This document shows, in pieces, positions 51,191 through 61,892 of a stretch of 64,000 nt of DNA. The number at the start of each line of letters is the position of its first letter. Positions within the stretch are counted from its first letter, which is position 1. Both the position numbers and the translations under genes were made by a program. The notes below the pieces were generated by a model that made no database searches, had not been told where the DNA came from, and saw only the letters and a list, made by a program, of their open reading frames with translations. Origin of the DNA: Proteromonas lacertae (Eukaryota > Sar > Bigyra > Opalinata > Proteromonadidae); the NCBI GenBank assembly GCA_002245135.1, contig NGBS01000011.1, positions 62,001 to 126,000 on the forward strand, in the 5' to 3' direction.

Positions 51191-51339
51191 AATTAATATT
51201 CAAAAATCCAAAATACCAAGTGCATGAACGATTATTGGTTAAAAACAAATAATGGAAACGACATGAATTTTTATTGGTTAAATGCAAATAATAATAACAA
51301 AATGGCATGAATGATTATTGGTTAAAAATCTACAAAAAA

Positions 51340-51430
51340 AAATATATATATACAAACATACATACATACATACATCTATAAAGAAAACAATAATAATAAA
51401 AATAATAATAATAATAATATATATTAATTA
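51340..51430. repeat. Microsatellites (ACAT)n and (AAT)n
   Basis: CATACATACATACATACATC and an adjacent AATAATAAT run lie between two minus-strand open frames. They follow two repeats of a phrase meaning roughly 'ATGA-TTATTGGTTAAA' at 51231, 51271 and 51312, which recurs three times at 40-bp spacing. Confidence 0.55.
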
Positions 51431-51476
51431 AACATCGAAATTTATAAAAACTATATCGGATTTCATTTCAGTATTA

Positions 51477-52457
51477 TTATCTTCTGAAGATTGATAGTTG
51501 ATTACGACATTTTTCACATGTTTGTGATATTAAAAATGAACAATTATCCCATTCCAGAAAATTTGGTATTGTATAAAAACCTAAACATTTTTTACATTTT
51601 AATTTGACTTCAGTTCTACAGTTTAAACAATTTTTTGCTATTTTAAAAGTTTTATCATCAATTACTAAAAATGAAGTTGATCCAAACCACTTTTTGCATA
51701 CTTCACACTGTTGTTCATTTATATGACTATATATTACTGGCTGAGATAACATTTTCATTTCAAATAAATAATTATTTGTAATATCTACTATAATTTTATT
51801 TCTTTTTAAAATATCAACAATATTTCTTGATAAAATAGTAAAATCATTCCTTGCTTGTGCAGAAATATACATTTCTATATTATTATTACCTAACTGATTT
51901 AAATATTTTGGAATTAAACATTTTCCATTAATCTTATTAAAGAAATGCTTACAGAATATTATTATCATTTCAGGATTACGCAAAAATTCTGCTAAATACG
52001 GAGTTCTATGTTTATTATAGTGATATTTAGTCCAATTTATGTATTTCAAATATTCCCTAAATGAAATCGCCTTCATATATTCAAAATTCGATTTTACTTT
52101 ATGATGTACTGTACTTAAAAATGAAGCATAATCTCTCTCATTATTCTGAATTTGTATATTGATATTTTTATCAATTGTAATTACACTATCTTCATCTGCA
52201 TTTGTATCTACATCTACAACTTCAACTACATTATTATTATTATTAGTATTAGTAGTATTAGTATTATTTTCTGTTTCGCTTTCATTCAAAAAAGGATTTA
52301 ATGATGATGATAACGATGATGTATTATCTAATTCAGGAAGATCCCACATTTCAGGATCACTAAAGTCCATGTAAGATTCTGGATCACTAAATAAAGGTTC
52401 TTCATTAAATAACTCCTCTCTATCTATATCTTGACTTGCCATACAGTTTATTTTCAA
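51477..52457 (-). CDS. Zinc-ribbon protein with acidic N-terminus, probably of the virus-like region
   Basis: One intronless frame of 326 residues. Residues 1-100 are acidic and Ser/Asn/Thr-rich. The middle (about 105-235) is helical (FREYLKYINWTKYHYNK; MIIIFCKHFFNKING). The C-terminus carries four CxxC pairs (CEVCKKW, CLNC, CKKC, CEKC) in a zinc-ribbon/late-transcription-factor-like arrangement. An acidic activation-like head with a zinc-binding C-terminus suggests a transcription factor. Viral late transcription factors of large DNA viruses have comparable C-terminal zinc ribbons, but I cannot name the family. Neighbours are likewise intronless. Confidence 0.5.
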   Translation of the reverse strand: MKINCMASQDIDREELFNEEPLFSDPESYMDFSDPEMWDLPELDNTSSLSSSLNPFLNESETENNTNTTNTNNNNNVVEVVDVDTNADEDSVITIDKNINIQIQNNERDYASFLSTVHHKVKSNFEYMKAISFREYLKYINWTKYHYNKHRTPYLAEFLRNPEMIIIFCKHFFNKINGKCLIPKYLNQLGNNNIEMYISAQARNDFTILSRNIVDILKRNKIIVDITNNYLFEMKMLSQPVIYSHINEQQCEVCKKWFGSTSFLVIDDKTFKIAKNCLNCRTEVKLKCKKCLGFYTIPNFLEWDNCSFLISQTCEKCRNQLSIFRR

Positions 52458-52966
52458 TGAACTATATATACATTATAGAATTTATAAGATAATTATAAAC
52501 ATGATTATAGTACTATGAATTATGAATTAGATACTCTATGAAAATATATTATAGAATATATAATATACTATAAAATAATAAAAGAAATTATAAGAATTAA
52601 ACAAGAAATCTCTAAATAAATGAGTGTGAGTAAAACAAAAAATTTCAGTTTCACCATAATAATTTATTTTTTTTTATTTTCAAAAACTTGTTTGTAACTG
52701 TAAATTTCATTTCCAATTTTCTCTTTATTTTAGAGAATTTGTCTATTTTAATATTCTTTATAATTAAATTTATATATATAATATTATATATATTCATATT
52801 CATTATGGCTCGTATTAAGAAAGTTTCAAAAAGATCTGCTACAAACAAGAAGTTAGTATATATATATATATATATATTATTTATGATTTATACAAAATAG
52901 GATAAACAAAGAAAAGAGAGTGATAGAAGATTGAATGCAAAAGAGTTTGAAAATATGACTCATCCT

Positions 52967-53040
52967 TCTCCTCCTCCTCCTTCTCCTCCTCCTCCTACTA
53001 CTACTACTACTGCTACTACTACTACTACTGCTACTAATTC
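52967..53040 (+). repeat. Trinucleotide repeats coding Pro/Thr runs
   Basis: CTCCTCCTCCTTCTCC is followed by CTACTACTACTACTG units. In the local frame these read as poly-Pro and poly-Thr/Ala. It is a simple repeat within the virus-like region. Confidence 0.65.
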
Positions 53041-54933
53041 TACAACAACAAATTCAAAATGAGATATTGAGAGTGATAGCGAAGAAGCTATATTAGATGA
53101 TTTTATGAAAGTATATGATAAAGATATAAAGGAGTGGAGAGAAGCAGAAGAAAAAGAAATGTATGAAGCAGGTGAATTTATTCCTTGGAATGATCAGAAA
53201 AGAATCAATGAATTTGTCAACAAGTGCATGACATTATATCTAGAAAACAAATCAGAAGATGAAATTAAAAAAGAAATTAGAAAGATGCTGTTAGATTATA
53301 AATTCAAACGTGGTTATCTGAATGAAATATTACGAAGAGTGGATCAAGCAAAACATGAACATGATCAAATGCAAAAGTTGAAAGAAGCTCCTCATCCTAA
53401 AGAATGTTCAACAAGAACAATATCTAATGAAGAATATGAAAGATTAGTAAAGAGTGCTGAAGAAAGTGCAAAAGCAAGAGAAGAAAAAGAAGATGATGAA
53501 ATACCTGATCCACCAAAGATTAAAAGATTACACTGTGAATTTTATAATTTATGGAATTGAGATAAAAATGATGAAGATACAGAAGAAAAAGTCAGAAAGC
53601 ATATTAAGAAATATCAACCCAAAGATGAAAAAAAGTTGTTAGTTAGATATGATATTTATGGTAGACCTATGGATGAAGTAGATGAAGAATATGATCCAGA
53701 AAAACCAGTTGATACTAGCGATGATGAAGAAGAAGTTATTGGTGATGATTATGATGATGATGATGATGTTTATAGTGATATTATGGAAGAAGAAAATGAT
53801 GATGTAGAATGTAATGAAACACTTAGTAATATGGAAACTGATAGTGATATTATACCTTATACTCAAACATCACCAACCTATTCTCCAACTTCTATAATAG
53901 ATACTGTTTCTAAAAAAGAAGAAGAAGAAGAAGAAGAATTTGTTCCTGGTACTCCTCAAGATGAAGAAATAGAAACTCATGGTGTTAAATATTCAAGTGA
54001 TGAAGAAGAATCTGATCAATCAGATGATGAATGTAGATTAATTATCAAAATCATGAGTAAGAAGATCAAAGACATATTCAAGAACATGAAGATAGGTGCT
54101 TTTAGCGTAAAAGAATATAATCACAGTTATGATGTTTCAATAAATATAAGAAAAAACACCATTAATTAAAATATTATTATTATTATTAAAATGATTACTA
54201 TATTATCTTATTATTTGTTTGTTCTTTATTTTTAATTATTCATTGCTGATGGAATAACAAATTCTGTCATAACAGGAACAGTAGGATGTATACATTGAGT
54301 TATTGATGTAGGAGAGTTTTCTAATGAGTTTGCTAAAGGTGTAATTTCTTCATCATCTTCTTCTCTAAATTTATCGCCTGCTTGTTTGATTGCTACTAGA
54401 AGTTCTATTCTTCTTAATTCTGACAATAAATGTTCTGTTTGAAATACTAATCCACTAATTTGTTGAGATGGCATTGTATAGAATGGTAAATCATCATCAC
54501 TTCTATATTTACTAAAGAAATCATATAAATTGTTAACAATATTGATTAAATGCGAATCTGTATGACATACACACACTGCTGTATTAATAGATACTTTCTT
54601 ACTTGTTCTAGTTCTCTTTGGTTTAGTTTTTGGTAATTCATTTGTTGTAGTTTGAGTATTATTGTTTTCTATTTTTACTCCTCCATTATCTTGTACTGAA
54701 TCTCTATTAGTCTTTTTAGTATTTGTTCTTCTTCTTTTAATCGGTTTTGTATCAGTGACATTTGTATTTGGTTTTTCTGGTAATTTTGGTGATATAATCT
54801 AATATCATTCAAGAAAATGATAAATGAAATTATTTTTAATATTTTATAAATCTAAAAAACAAAAACCTAAAATATAAGATTAGTGAAATATGATTGGCTA
54901 TTTTCTAATTAATATCTTTTCTACTAAACGTCG

Positions 54934-55554
54934 TCAAATATCAAACTGTGTTTGTCTTGTTATAGTTCGTCTTGATCCTATTCTTGGTGGACTCGGCTTG
55001 GAATTGGTAATTGGTTGATGAGGTGAAAAAAAATGCTCTACTAATTCTTCATTATCATTTATCATTGTACTATTACTATGTGTAGTTTCTTCTTCTTCTT
55101 CTTCTCGTGATACATTATGAACAGTATTTTCTTCTGATAATGATTTATTCTTTTTATAATTACGTATAGGACTCATAAAGAAATTAGATAATCTTCTTCC
55201 ATATGATATATGTTGTTGTTGTTGTTGATTATGTAAATTTGATATTGTGGGTGTTGAAGGTGAATAAAGTGAATGTGGTGTTTTAATTCCAAAACATCTC
55301 ATAATCATTGTTTTTAATTTTAATAATACTAATAAAACTACAGAGACAAGTGCAATTATTAATTCTGTTTTCATAGAGTTGATTACATCATTAATTAATG
55401 TTACATTAGATGTCATATTATTCACTAATTGATTAATAAATTGAATTGTGTAATTTTTATCCATATGATGAAAAAATCTATGAATATTATATTTATAGTA
55501 ACAATACATCGAGAAAATTACGAATAAACTTTCATTCATGTTTTTCTTGAACAT
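54934..55554 (-). CDS. Single-TM protein in the virus-like region
   Basis: An open frame of 206 residues. Two hydrophobic stretches are visible: an N-terminal one (LFVIFSMYCYYKYNI) and a stronger TM helix at about residues 67-85 (ELIIALVSVVLLVLLKLKTM), followed by basic residues. The rest is Ser/Gln/His-rich and acidic low-complexity sequence (REEEEEETTHSNST). The layout suggests an inner-face membrane or virion-envelope-type protein. No family is recognised. Confidence 0.45.
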   Translation of the reverse strand: MFKKNMNESLFVIFSMYCYYKYNIHRFFHHMDKNYTIQFINQLVNNMTSNVTLINDVINSMKTELIIALVSVVLLVLLKLKTMIMRCFGIKTPHSLYSPSTPTISNLHNQQQQQHISYGRRLSNFFMSPIRNYKKNKSLSEENTVHNVSREEEEEETTHSNSTMINDNEELVEHFFSPHQPITNSKPSPPRIGSRRTITRQTQFDI

Positions 55555-55562
55555 AGTTTCAC

Positions 55563-55979
55563 ATGTTTTTCTTGATCATTTTCATATTATCAGAAAGTGA
55601 AAGAGAAAGAAGAAGATTGAATTGCGAAAACATGAGAAAAATTAAAGCAATGAAAAGAAAACAATTATCAAAAAAGAATTACAATAAGAAATTATTATCA
55701 AAACATTATGATAATGATAATGATGATATTTTACCAGAGAATTATGAATATGATGACAATAATGATGATGAAGATGTAATGGATTATTTTAACAAAAAAT
55801 ATGAAGATTTGATAAAAAGAAAACATGTATATTATGATATACCAGAAAAGAAAAAACAAGCAATTAGAAGTAGAGTTTCAAAGAGAGATATACCTGTTAG
55901 TAAATATAAACCAATAGCATTAACTGATAAACCACCAAGTATAAATGCAATAAAACCAATATATACTAATTTTGACTAA
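55563..55979 (+). CDS. Small basic/acidic protein in the virus-like region
   Basis: About 138 residues. It is strongly basic at the N-terminal side (KIKAMKRKQLSKKNYNKKLL), has an Asp/Asn run in the middle (YDDNNDDEDVMDYF), and then more basic sequence (KRKHVYYDIPEKKKQAI). The composition would suit nucleic-acid binding. It is divergent from the TM gene next to it, with almost no spacer. No family is recognised. Confidence 0.4.
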   Translation: MFFLIIFILSESERERRRLNCENMRKIKAMKRKQLSKKNYNKKLLSKHYDNDNDDILPENYEYDDNNDDEDVMDYFNKKYEDLIKRKHVYYDIPEKKKQAIRSRVSKRDIPVSKYKPIALTDKPPSINAIKPIYTNFD

Positions 55980-58900
55980 ATAATTTCATTTACTATTTTC
56001 TTGTATCTTATTATAGAAAAAAAAATATATTTGTTTTTTAGGGTTTTTAATTTATATTATGTATAGAAGAAAAATAAAAAATGTTAAAATAAAAATACCT
56101 GGTATTAATTTTAAACTCCGAGAGAAAATGTATAATGATTTAAGAAGTACATTAATACCACAAAAAATAAAAATAAATGAAATGAAAAATCCGAAAAGAA
56201 ATTTAGTTCAAGAAATGAAAAATAAAATTAAATAAGCAGCTAATGCACAAGTTGCTTTATATGAAAATGGTAAATATTATGATCCTAAAAATTTAACTGG
56301 CTATAATAAAGGTTTTCCAACTGCACAAGGTATATTAGAGGAAGATGATATTGGTAATCCTATTCAGAATGCTAATCCTACACAAGATGATATTGTTAAT
56401 CCAGGAAGAAATCCTAAATATAATCGGCTGTTAAGTTTTTCAACTGATTCATCATCATCATCAACAACATCCTATCCTTCAACTACTAGAAGAAATTCTA
56501 TAGCATCAAGAATATCATCAAATTTAGAAAATTCAGAATATTATGATGATATAAGAACTAAAGCCAAAAAATTATGGGCTCATATGTTGGATGATGTTCA
56601 AAATAAAATTCATGTAAGAGATAAATGGAATAACTTAATGGAAGGAATTTTAAGAAATGATAGAATAAATTCTAGAAATAAAGTACTAAATGAAGTATTA
56701 AATGAAGAAAAAGAGAATTTTGATTCTGTTTCATCATCAGAAACTAATTATGCTTCTAAATTATTAAATGAAGAACCAATTGTAAGAGATGAATATATAA
56801 CGTATATATTGAGATATCTTAAATTTAATCCAAATGAATGGAATGAATATATAGATTTAGTATTTCCAAATCCTGATAATATTAGTGATGAAGATTATGA
56901 GAGAATTAATAATAGTAATGATGCAAAAATGAATTTAATAAAGTTATTATATTTATATCTACCAACTATTGGTATGAGTATGAATAAGAATGTAATTGAA
57001 ATTGATCAATTAAAAATAGATGAATTAAGAATTGGTGATATTATTGATCGAAATATTGATATATTACTAGAAAATTGTGGATTAGATTATTATAGTAAAC
57101 AAATTAAGATATTATAGAAAGTTATAGTCCTGATACAATTTCACGTAGATCATCTATTAGATCTTCTATTAAATCATATAATGATTTACCACCACCCTCT
57201 GCTCCTAATACACCATCACCTCATAAACCTTCTATATTTTCTCCTGTAAAAAAAGATTCATCAACTGGTTTTAGACCTAGTGATTTACAGGTTGATGGAG
57301 TAAATAGTGAACAAGCACAGATAAATTCACCAGGTGGATTTCCATTATACAATAATGAATTAGTTGATTATTCATCTAATCCAATTAAAGTATCTAATAA
57401 AAGTATTACATCTACTGATCCTATTATGGGTTATCAAAGTAATGAAATAATTAATATTGAAGAAAATGAAGATAATGCAAAAGAAAATGATGATGAATCA
57501 ACAGCAGTTAATCTTGCTAGATTAGAAATTGCTGAATTGAACACTAGATTAATAGAAATAACTAATGATAGAAATGAGATACAACAACAATATGATGAAA
57601 TAAAAAATAAATATGAGAATACTATTGTAGAATATAATGAAAAACTATCTAATGAAAAACATAAAATATCATTTGAATATTTTAATAAATTAACAGAATT
57701 CAGAAATAAAATACAAGAATTAGAACAAAAATTAGGAGAAAAAGAAAACTTATTAGAATATAATCAACAAGAACCTCATCTTAGAGCAATGTATGATGTT
57801 TATAAAAGAAATTTAGCAGAATATATGGAGGAAAATAAAAAATTACAAGATATGATAAAAGATTAAGAAGCTAATAACACTGAAATAATGAATCAATTTT
57901 GGAATATCAATAATAAATATCGTGAAGTTGATGAAAAATACAATCAATTATCTGACATTTATGAAAAATTGGTGAGTTAAAATAAAGATTTACAAACAGC
58001 TAATGATCATTTGAATGAACAACTTATTGAAGCACATGAAGAATTTAGTTTATTACAAGAACAAGTTGTAGAATATAAAATTGGACTAATGATGGATATG
58101 AAATTGCATTAAAGAATACATTTGGAATTCAATCAATTAGAGTATACAATTCAAATGGAGTTAATTTATTCTATGTGTCTGATGATAATTACAGTGATTA
58201 TATTGACTTTATGAGATTACTAACTAGATCACAAACAACTGAAATAAACAATGATCATAAATATTTTGATGGATGTGAGTTGGAATATAATGATGATCTA
58301 CATAAATACATTGTTACTGATTATCATACATTGAATAATACAGATGATAACATATCATATGAACAAATGCTATGGTATGATGGAAAAGAAACAGTTAGAG
58401 TAAAATTATTTTTCAAAAGTGATATTTGTTTCATTGAAAAAATAAAAATCGAAATTAAATTCATGAATATCAAACACTTTACATATGGATATTTAAGATG
58501 TAGAAATAGTTATACTAATCCAATAAATGGTTTTGATGTAAGTGTTTGATATTATGGCTTGTTATAATCAAGATACAGCTTGTAATGAAAATACAATCAA
58601 TTATTGTTGTACACATGAAATAGATATTAATGATTTTCATGTAAACTCTAACAATACAACTACGTCACAAACTGATTATTTAAATTATCAATTTCAAATA
58701 AATTCAAGTTATGGACCTTATTTGAAATTTGTTTTATATCGTAATCTTTATCCTACAGGTTTTCCTATTATATGGTCAGAAGGATCTAATTTTAGATGGA
58801 TGATTAATGATTTTCCTTGGACTGTTGATTATGTTAGAGTTGATCCACAATATGAAAGTTTTCAGAAATTAACTAAAAGATTAAAGAATTGTTATTATAA

Positions 58901-59233
58901 TAATAACAGAGAAGATTTATTTATTGAAAATTTCTTTGAATTATTAGATTTCAGTAATGAGAGTTTAATTAATATGTCTAGTAGAAGTGGAAGACCATTA
59001 GATTCTGAATTGAAATTAACTTTTGAAGCACATAATAATACATGGAGTTTCATGCCTAAAAATTCAAGTTTATTGTTAAAAATAGGAAGACAAGGTATTG
59101 AAGCAATTATATATAAAAAATAAATATTAACAATTAATTAAAAAAATTTGAATTAATCTTTATTATAAAATTTCTTCTACTATTTGTTGTTTTTTTCTCT
59201 ATAAATTTTTCATATTATTATTATTATTATTAT

Positions 59234-59515
59234 ATGATAAAATTAAAAAGAAACAATAATGTTGATATTAATCAGTTGGTTGATAAATCATTAAAGAAAA
59301 AGAAACGAGCAGTCAATAACAAATACAAAGATAGAGAGATATTAGGATTTGATTTCTTCCCAGAACCATTTTGTAATGTGTTTTTACTAGCTAAGAAAAA
59401 CAGTGGTAAAACAACAGTATATTTCTTTGTTTCAACATTTGATACAGATATTATTTATCAAGAAATTAAAGAAACATTGGATAAATATGATATAGAGTAT
59501 GATAATAATGAATAA
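59234..59515 (+). pseudogene. P-loop ATPase piece, packaging-ATPase-like
   Basis: 93 residues with PEPFCNVFLLAKKNSGKTTV. This is a beta-strand running into a Walker A loop (GKTT), preceded by an aromatic/proline lead as in the A32/FtsK-like packaging ATPases of Polintons and large DNA viruses. It is far shorter than a complete ATPase of that group (about 200-300 residues), so it is only a part. Family assignment is a moderate inference from the Walker A context. Confidence 0.4.
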
Positions 59516-59618
59516 TAAAGGGAAATGAGTACAATTTGAAACCCCTATATTTTTGGGTTTTTGTATTCGAAACCCTATATGGTTTTTTTATTCGTTACTT
59601 TTTGTTTTCGAAAATATA

Positions 59619-59690
59619 GTCGTTATGCTTCAAATCTAATTTGCAAAAAATACTCAATTATGTTATTATGCATTGAAAACATCACCAATC
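59619..59690. repeat. 72-bp direct repeat, left copy
   Basis: GTCGTTATGCTTCAAATCTA ... GAAAACATCACCAATC is repeated at 61379-61450 in the same orientation, with about six differences, mostly in the middle. The two copies bracket the divergent gene pair of 59.7-61.3 kb. Confidence 0.8.
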
Positions 59691-59745
59691 ATTTTTTTAT
59701 TATGCATATACACACCCCCAACACATAGATAATTGATTGAGTTGA

Positions 59746-60308
59746 TTAGTCAAAAACATTAGATCTAATGATTAGTGATTCTTCTTCAGCTTCTTTAATG
59801 ACTTCACTCCGTCTATTTCTGTAGAACTCTATTTTCGGTGGATTGACTGATGAAGGGAAATTGTAGTAAATATTTATACATTGACCTACTACATTTTGAT
59901 GCTTGAAAATATCATCAACAAGGAATGCATGGAGCTTACTTCTGACTGATGCTGTCTGGTCTCCATAAAATTTCATCACATCATGCCATTTGCAACCATT
60001 ATCTCTAATGAACTCCAATTTTCTCTGAAATGTTAATCTTCTGGTGTATAGCAACATCTCTGAACTGAAGCTGAGAGTACCGTTTGCTGTCGTGTACATT
60101 GCATCTAATTTGATAATACATTCATCCAAATAGTTCTGAAATAACTCTTGTTGCTTAATAGCCATCGACTTGTATACATCTACTACCTTTAGTTATAAAT
60201 GGTTGAATGATTGATCTAATGTCTCTTACTTTCTTAATTAGGTCTGGGACAACTATCATCTTAAAATCACTATAGTATAACTCATCATAGGATCTGAGAC
60301 GTTTAGAC
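59746..60308 (-). pseudogene. Unrecognised gene, left arm of a divergent pair
   Basis: A minus-strand coding region starting MSKRLRSYDELYYSDFKMIV and containing KQQELFQNYLDECIIKLDAM, LTFQRKLEFIRDNGCKWHDV and VNPPKIEFYRNRRSEVIKEA. It is helical and moderately basic, with no known motif. It does not look whole. The sequence is less AT-rich than its surroundings. A motif, read on this strand as TATCCGTTTCA, lies about 30 bp upstream of its start and is shared with the opposite gene. It probably belongs to the same foreign or virus-like material as the region to its left. Confidence 0.4.
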
Positions 60309-60338
60309 ATGTTAATAATGAAAATTAGTAACAGAGAG

Positions 60339-60475
60339 TGAAACGGATATACTTTTTATTTTCTTGAAACCTAATTGGATGACTCCTATACGTGTTCCAA
60401 CATGATTGTTCAAAACATATATCTTTATCAACTAACCAGTTAATTGATACAAAATATAAAAAAATATCCGTTTCA
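60339..60475. promoter_or_regulatory. Divergent promoter with paired TATCCGTTTCA motifs
   Basis: TGAAACGGATA at 60339-60349 (minus-strand reading TATCCGTTTCA) and TATCCGTTTCA at 60465-60475 point outward, toward the starts at about 60308 (-) and 60487 (+). Another TATCCGTTTCA lies at 61329-61339. An identical 11-mer just upstream of each of two divergent genes is best explained as a promoter element. Confidence 0.5.
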
Positions 60476-60486
60476 TATAGATATTA

Positions 60487-60815
60487 TGATTACTCCTAAA
60501 ACTTACATATTAATGGATTTATTAGTGGTACAGATCACAACAAGTGCCTGTACTATACTCATCATACCTCCTGAGACAAATAAGAAGCTTTTAGAAGAAA
60601 ATGTCAAAATCATGTTGTGTGGTCCAGACTATACTATCAATGAACCTCATTTACAAGTCAATGAGGATAAGAAGGAATGGAATGTGATATTTCCCCAGTG
60701 CTTTAGACCACATGTTAGAACAAGTCTAGGTGATCCTTGGGTACAGAAGCATGTCAGCTGGGATGATTTTAGAGAAGATGTAGAGTATGAAGAATTCATG
60801 TGTAAGAAAATATAA
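60487..60815 (+). CDS. Unrecognised protein module 1, right arm of the divergent pair
   Basis: The likely start is the ATG at 60487 (MITPKTYILMDLLVVQITTS), about 12 bp after the shared upstream motif; an alternative start is further 5'. Then VKIMLCGPDYTINEPHLQVN leads to EWNVIFPQCFRPHV and DPWVQKHVSWDDF. The pattern 'v.I...GP.y.i..p..q......w.ViFP......t.lgd.WVQkHv.W' recurs in the next open frame, which overlaps it by 29 bp. This suggests an internally duplicated beta-rich domain. No known family is recognised. Confidence 0.45.
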
Positions 60816-61308
60816 AATCAAAAAGGAGGATCATTTTGACATTCCGAAGATGGATCCAGGCATGGAAGAATTTGTATGCAATCCTATAGGAAACCATGTT
60901 GGAAATATAAAAGATGTGGTCTTTGACAGCAAAATTGGTTATATGGTTTACAAGTGTAAGAATGATAATTCAGCACCTCTATTCCAATTAACATATCCTG
61001 AAGATGATAAAATCGAAGGAATACAATGCTACCTAAAGATATGTCCTGAAAGTAATAATTTTTTAATGGATAACAATGCAAGAATCACAATACTTGGACC
61101 TCAGTTTCATTTAAAGATTCCATTATTCCAGAGATGCAAAGAGCACAATTCCTATGAGATTATACTTCCAAGAGCTCCAGTTATCTTAGATACAACATTA
61201 CCTTACAATTGGGTTCAACAGCATATCAAAATATGTTGGGAGCCTAGCAAAAGCCATTTGATTGAAGATTTAATTGCTAAAGGTATTATAGTGGATCCTT
61301 GTGCATAA
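60787..61308 (+). CDS. Unrecognised protein module 2, related to the preceding frame
   Basis: 173 residues. The region ARITILGPQFHLKIPLFQRC, then SYEIILPRAPVILDTTLPYN, then WVQQHIKICWEP mirrors the motif order of the preceding frame (GP..h...P..q; yeIi.P; ttL...WVQqHi...W). An earlier portion (PMDPGMEEFVCNPIGNHVGN-like; here KMDPGMEEFVCNPIG) has no counterpart there. It is beta-rich with no membrane segments. It lies inside the 72-bp direct repeats. Composition differs from host genes (less Asn-rich, more Pro/Cys), suggesting foreign origin. Function unknown. Confidence 0.45.
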   Translation: MKNSCVRKYKIKKEDHFDIPKMDPGMEEFVCNPIGNHVGNIKDVVFDSKIGYMVYKCKNDNSAPLFQLTYPEDDKIEGIQCYLKICPESNNFLMDNNARITILGPQFHLKIPLFQRCKEHNSYEIILPRAPVILDTTLPYNWVQQHIKICWEPSKSHLIEDLIAKGIIVDPCA

Positions 61309-61378
61309 ACATGAGAGAAGTAAAAATATATCCGTTTCAGGATAAAAATATTTTTTGGGTTTATATATTTGAAATTTT

Positions 61379-61450
61379 GTCGTTATGCTTCAAATCTAAT
61401 TTGCAAAAAATGCAAAATTATATTATTATCTATTGAAAACATCACCAATC
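61379..61450. repeat. 72-bp direct repeat, right copy
   Basis: Partner of 59619-59690. The copies share GTCGTTATGCTTCAAATCTA and ATCACCAATC at their ends. Just before this copy lies a third TATCCGTTTCA and a TTTTTTGGGTTT stretch, comparable to TTTTGGGTTT near 59553. So the repeated unit may be longer, about 100-120 bp with divergence. Confidence 0.8.
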
Positions 61451-61892
61451 TTTTCGTAATATTATGATGGACTCATATATGCCCTTAGTTTGACTTTCTA
61501 TTATAATTCGATATCTAAATAGATTTCAAAATAAACTAAAAATATCGATACATATATCATGATTACCATATGGTGTGATATGACACCATATAGTGATAAA
61601 AAAACAAAACAAAAAAATAGAGTTCAAGCCAAATCACTTTTGTAACGAATCTATTTTTTCAATTATTAAAATTTCTTATAAGACGTATATTGCTTATCTA
61701 TATAATGCTAATTAATTATGTATATCATAAACACAACACCCTACACAAACACAATCAATCATTTGAACAAATTAGGATCAGAGATTAATAATGGAAGCGG
61801 ACAGTACTCATCATCATCATCTTCCTCTGTGCTCACATCTTCCATTTTTTTTGTTTGATTTCTTTCTTTGAATTGTTCTCTTCTTTTTGAAT
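61451..61892. other. Noncoding AT-rich stretch with a short palindrome
   Basis: It contains ACCATATGGTGT GATATG ACACCATATAGT at 61565-61594, a hairpin with 11 of 12 pairs. It also holds the downstream side of the ABC fragment, where an alternative frame ends in an acidic stretch (EEDDDDEYC). No complete gene is visible. Confidence 0.4.

Larger units (their letters stand above)
52640..59515. mobile_element. Broken virus-like DNA element, family unassigned
   Basis: About 7 kb of compact, intron-poor coding that changes strand several times, unlike the host genes around it. Parts in order: a basic start (MARIKKVSKRSATNKK) leading to acidic/coiled proteins (52.8-54.2 kb, +); a helical protein (54.2-54.8, -); a membrane-anchored protein (54.93-55.55, -); a small basic protein (55.56-55.98, +); a long coiled-coil structural-type region (56.1-58.1, +); a beta-rich region (58.1-59.1, +); and a P-loop ATPase piece (59.23-59.52, +). 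It may include 50.8-52.5 kb. The ATPase motif and layout recall Polinton-like viruses, virophages or larger nucleocytoplasmic DNA viruses, but no capsid gene is identified. It is broken, with roughly half a dozen or more breaks. Sequence is still well readable, so a fairly young fossil is likely. Confidence 0.45.

Noticed and set aside
61565-61594. ACCATATGGTGT hairpin as an operator or terminator.
   Set aside because: A short imperfect palindrome in AT-rich DNA with no gene positioned to use it is likely chance.
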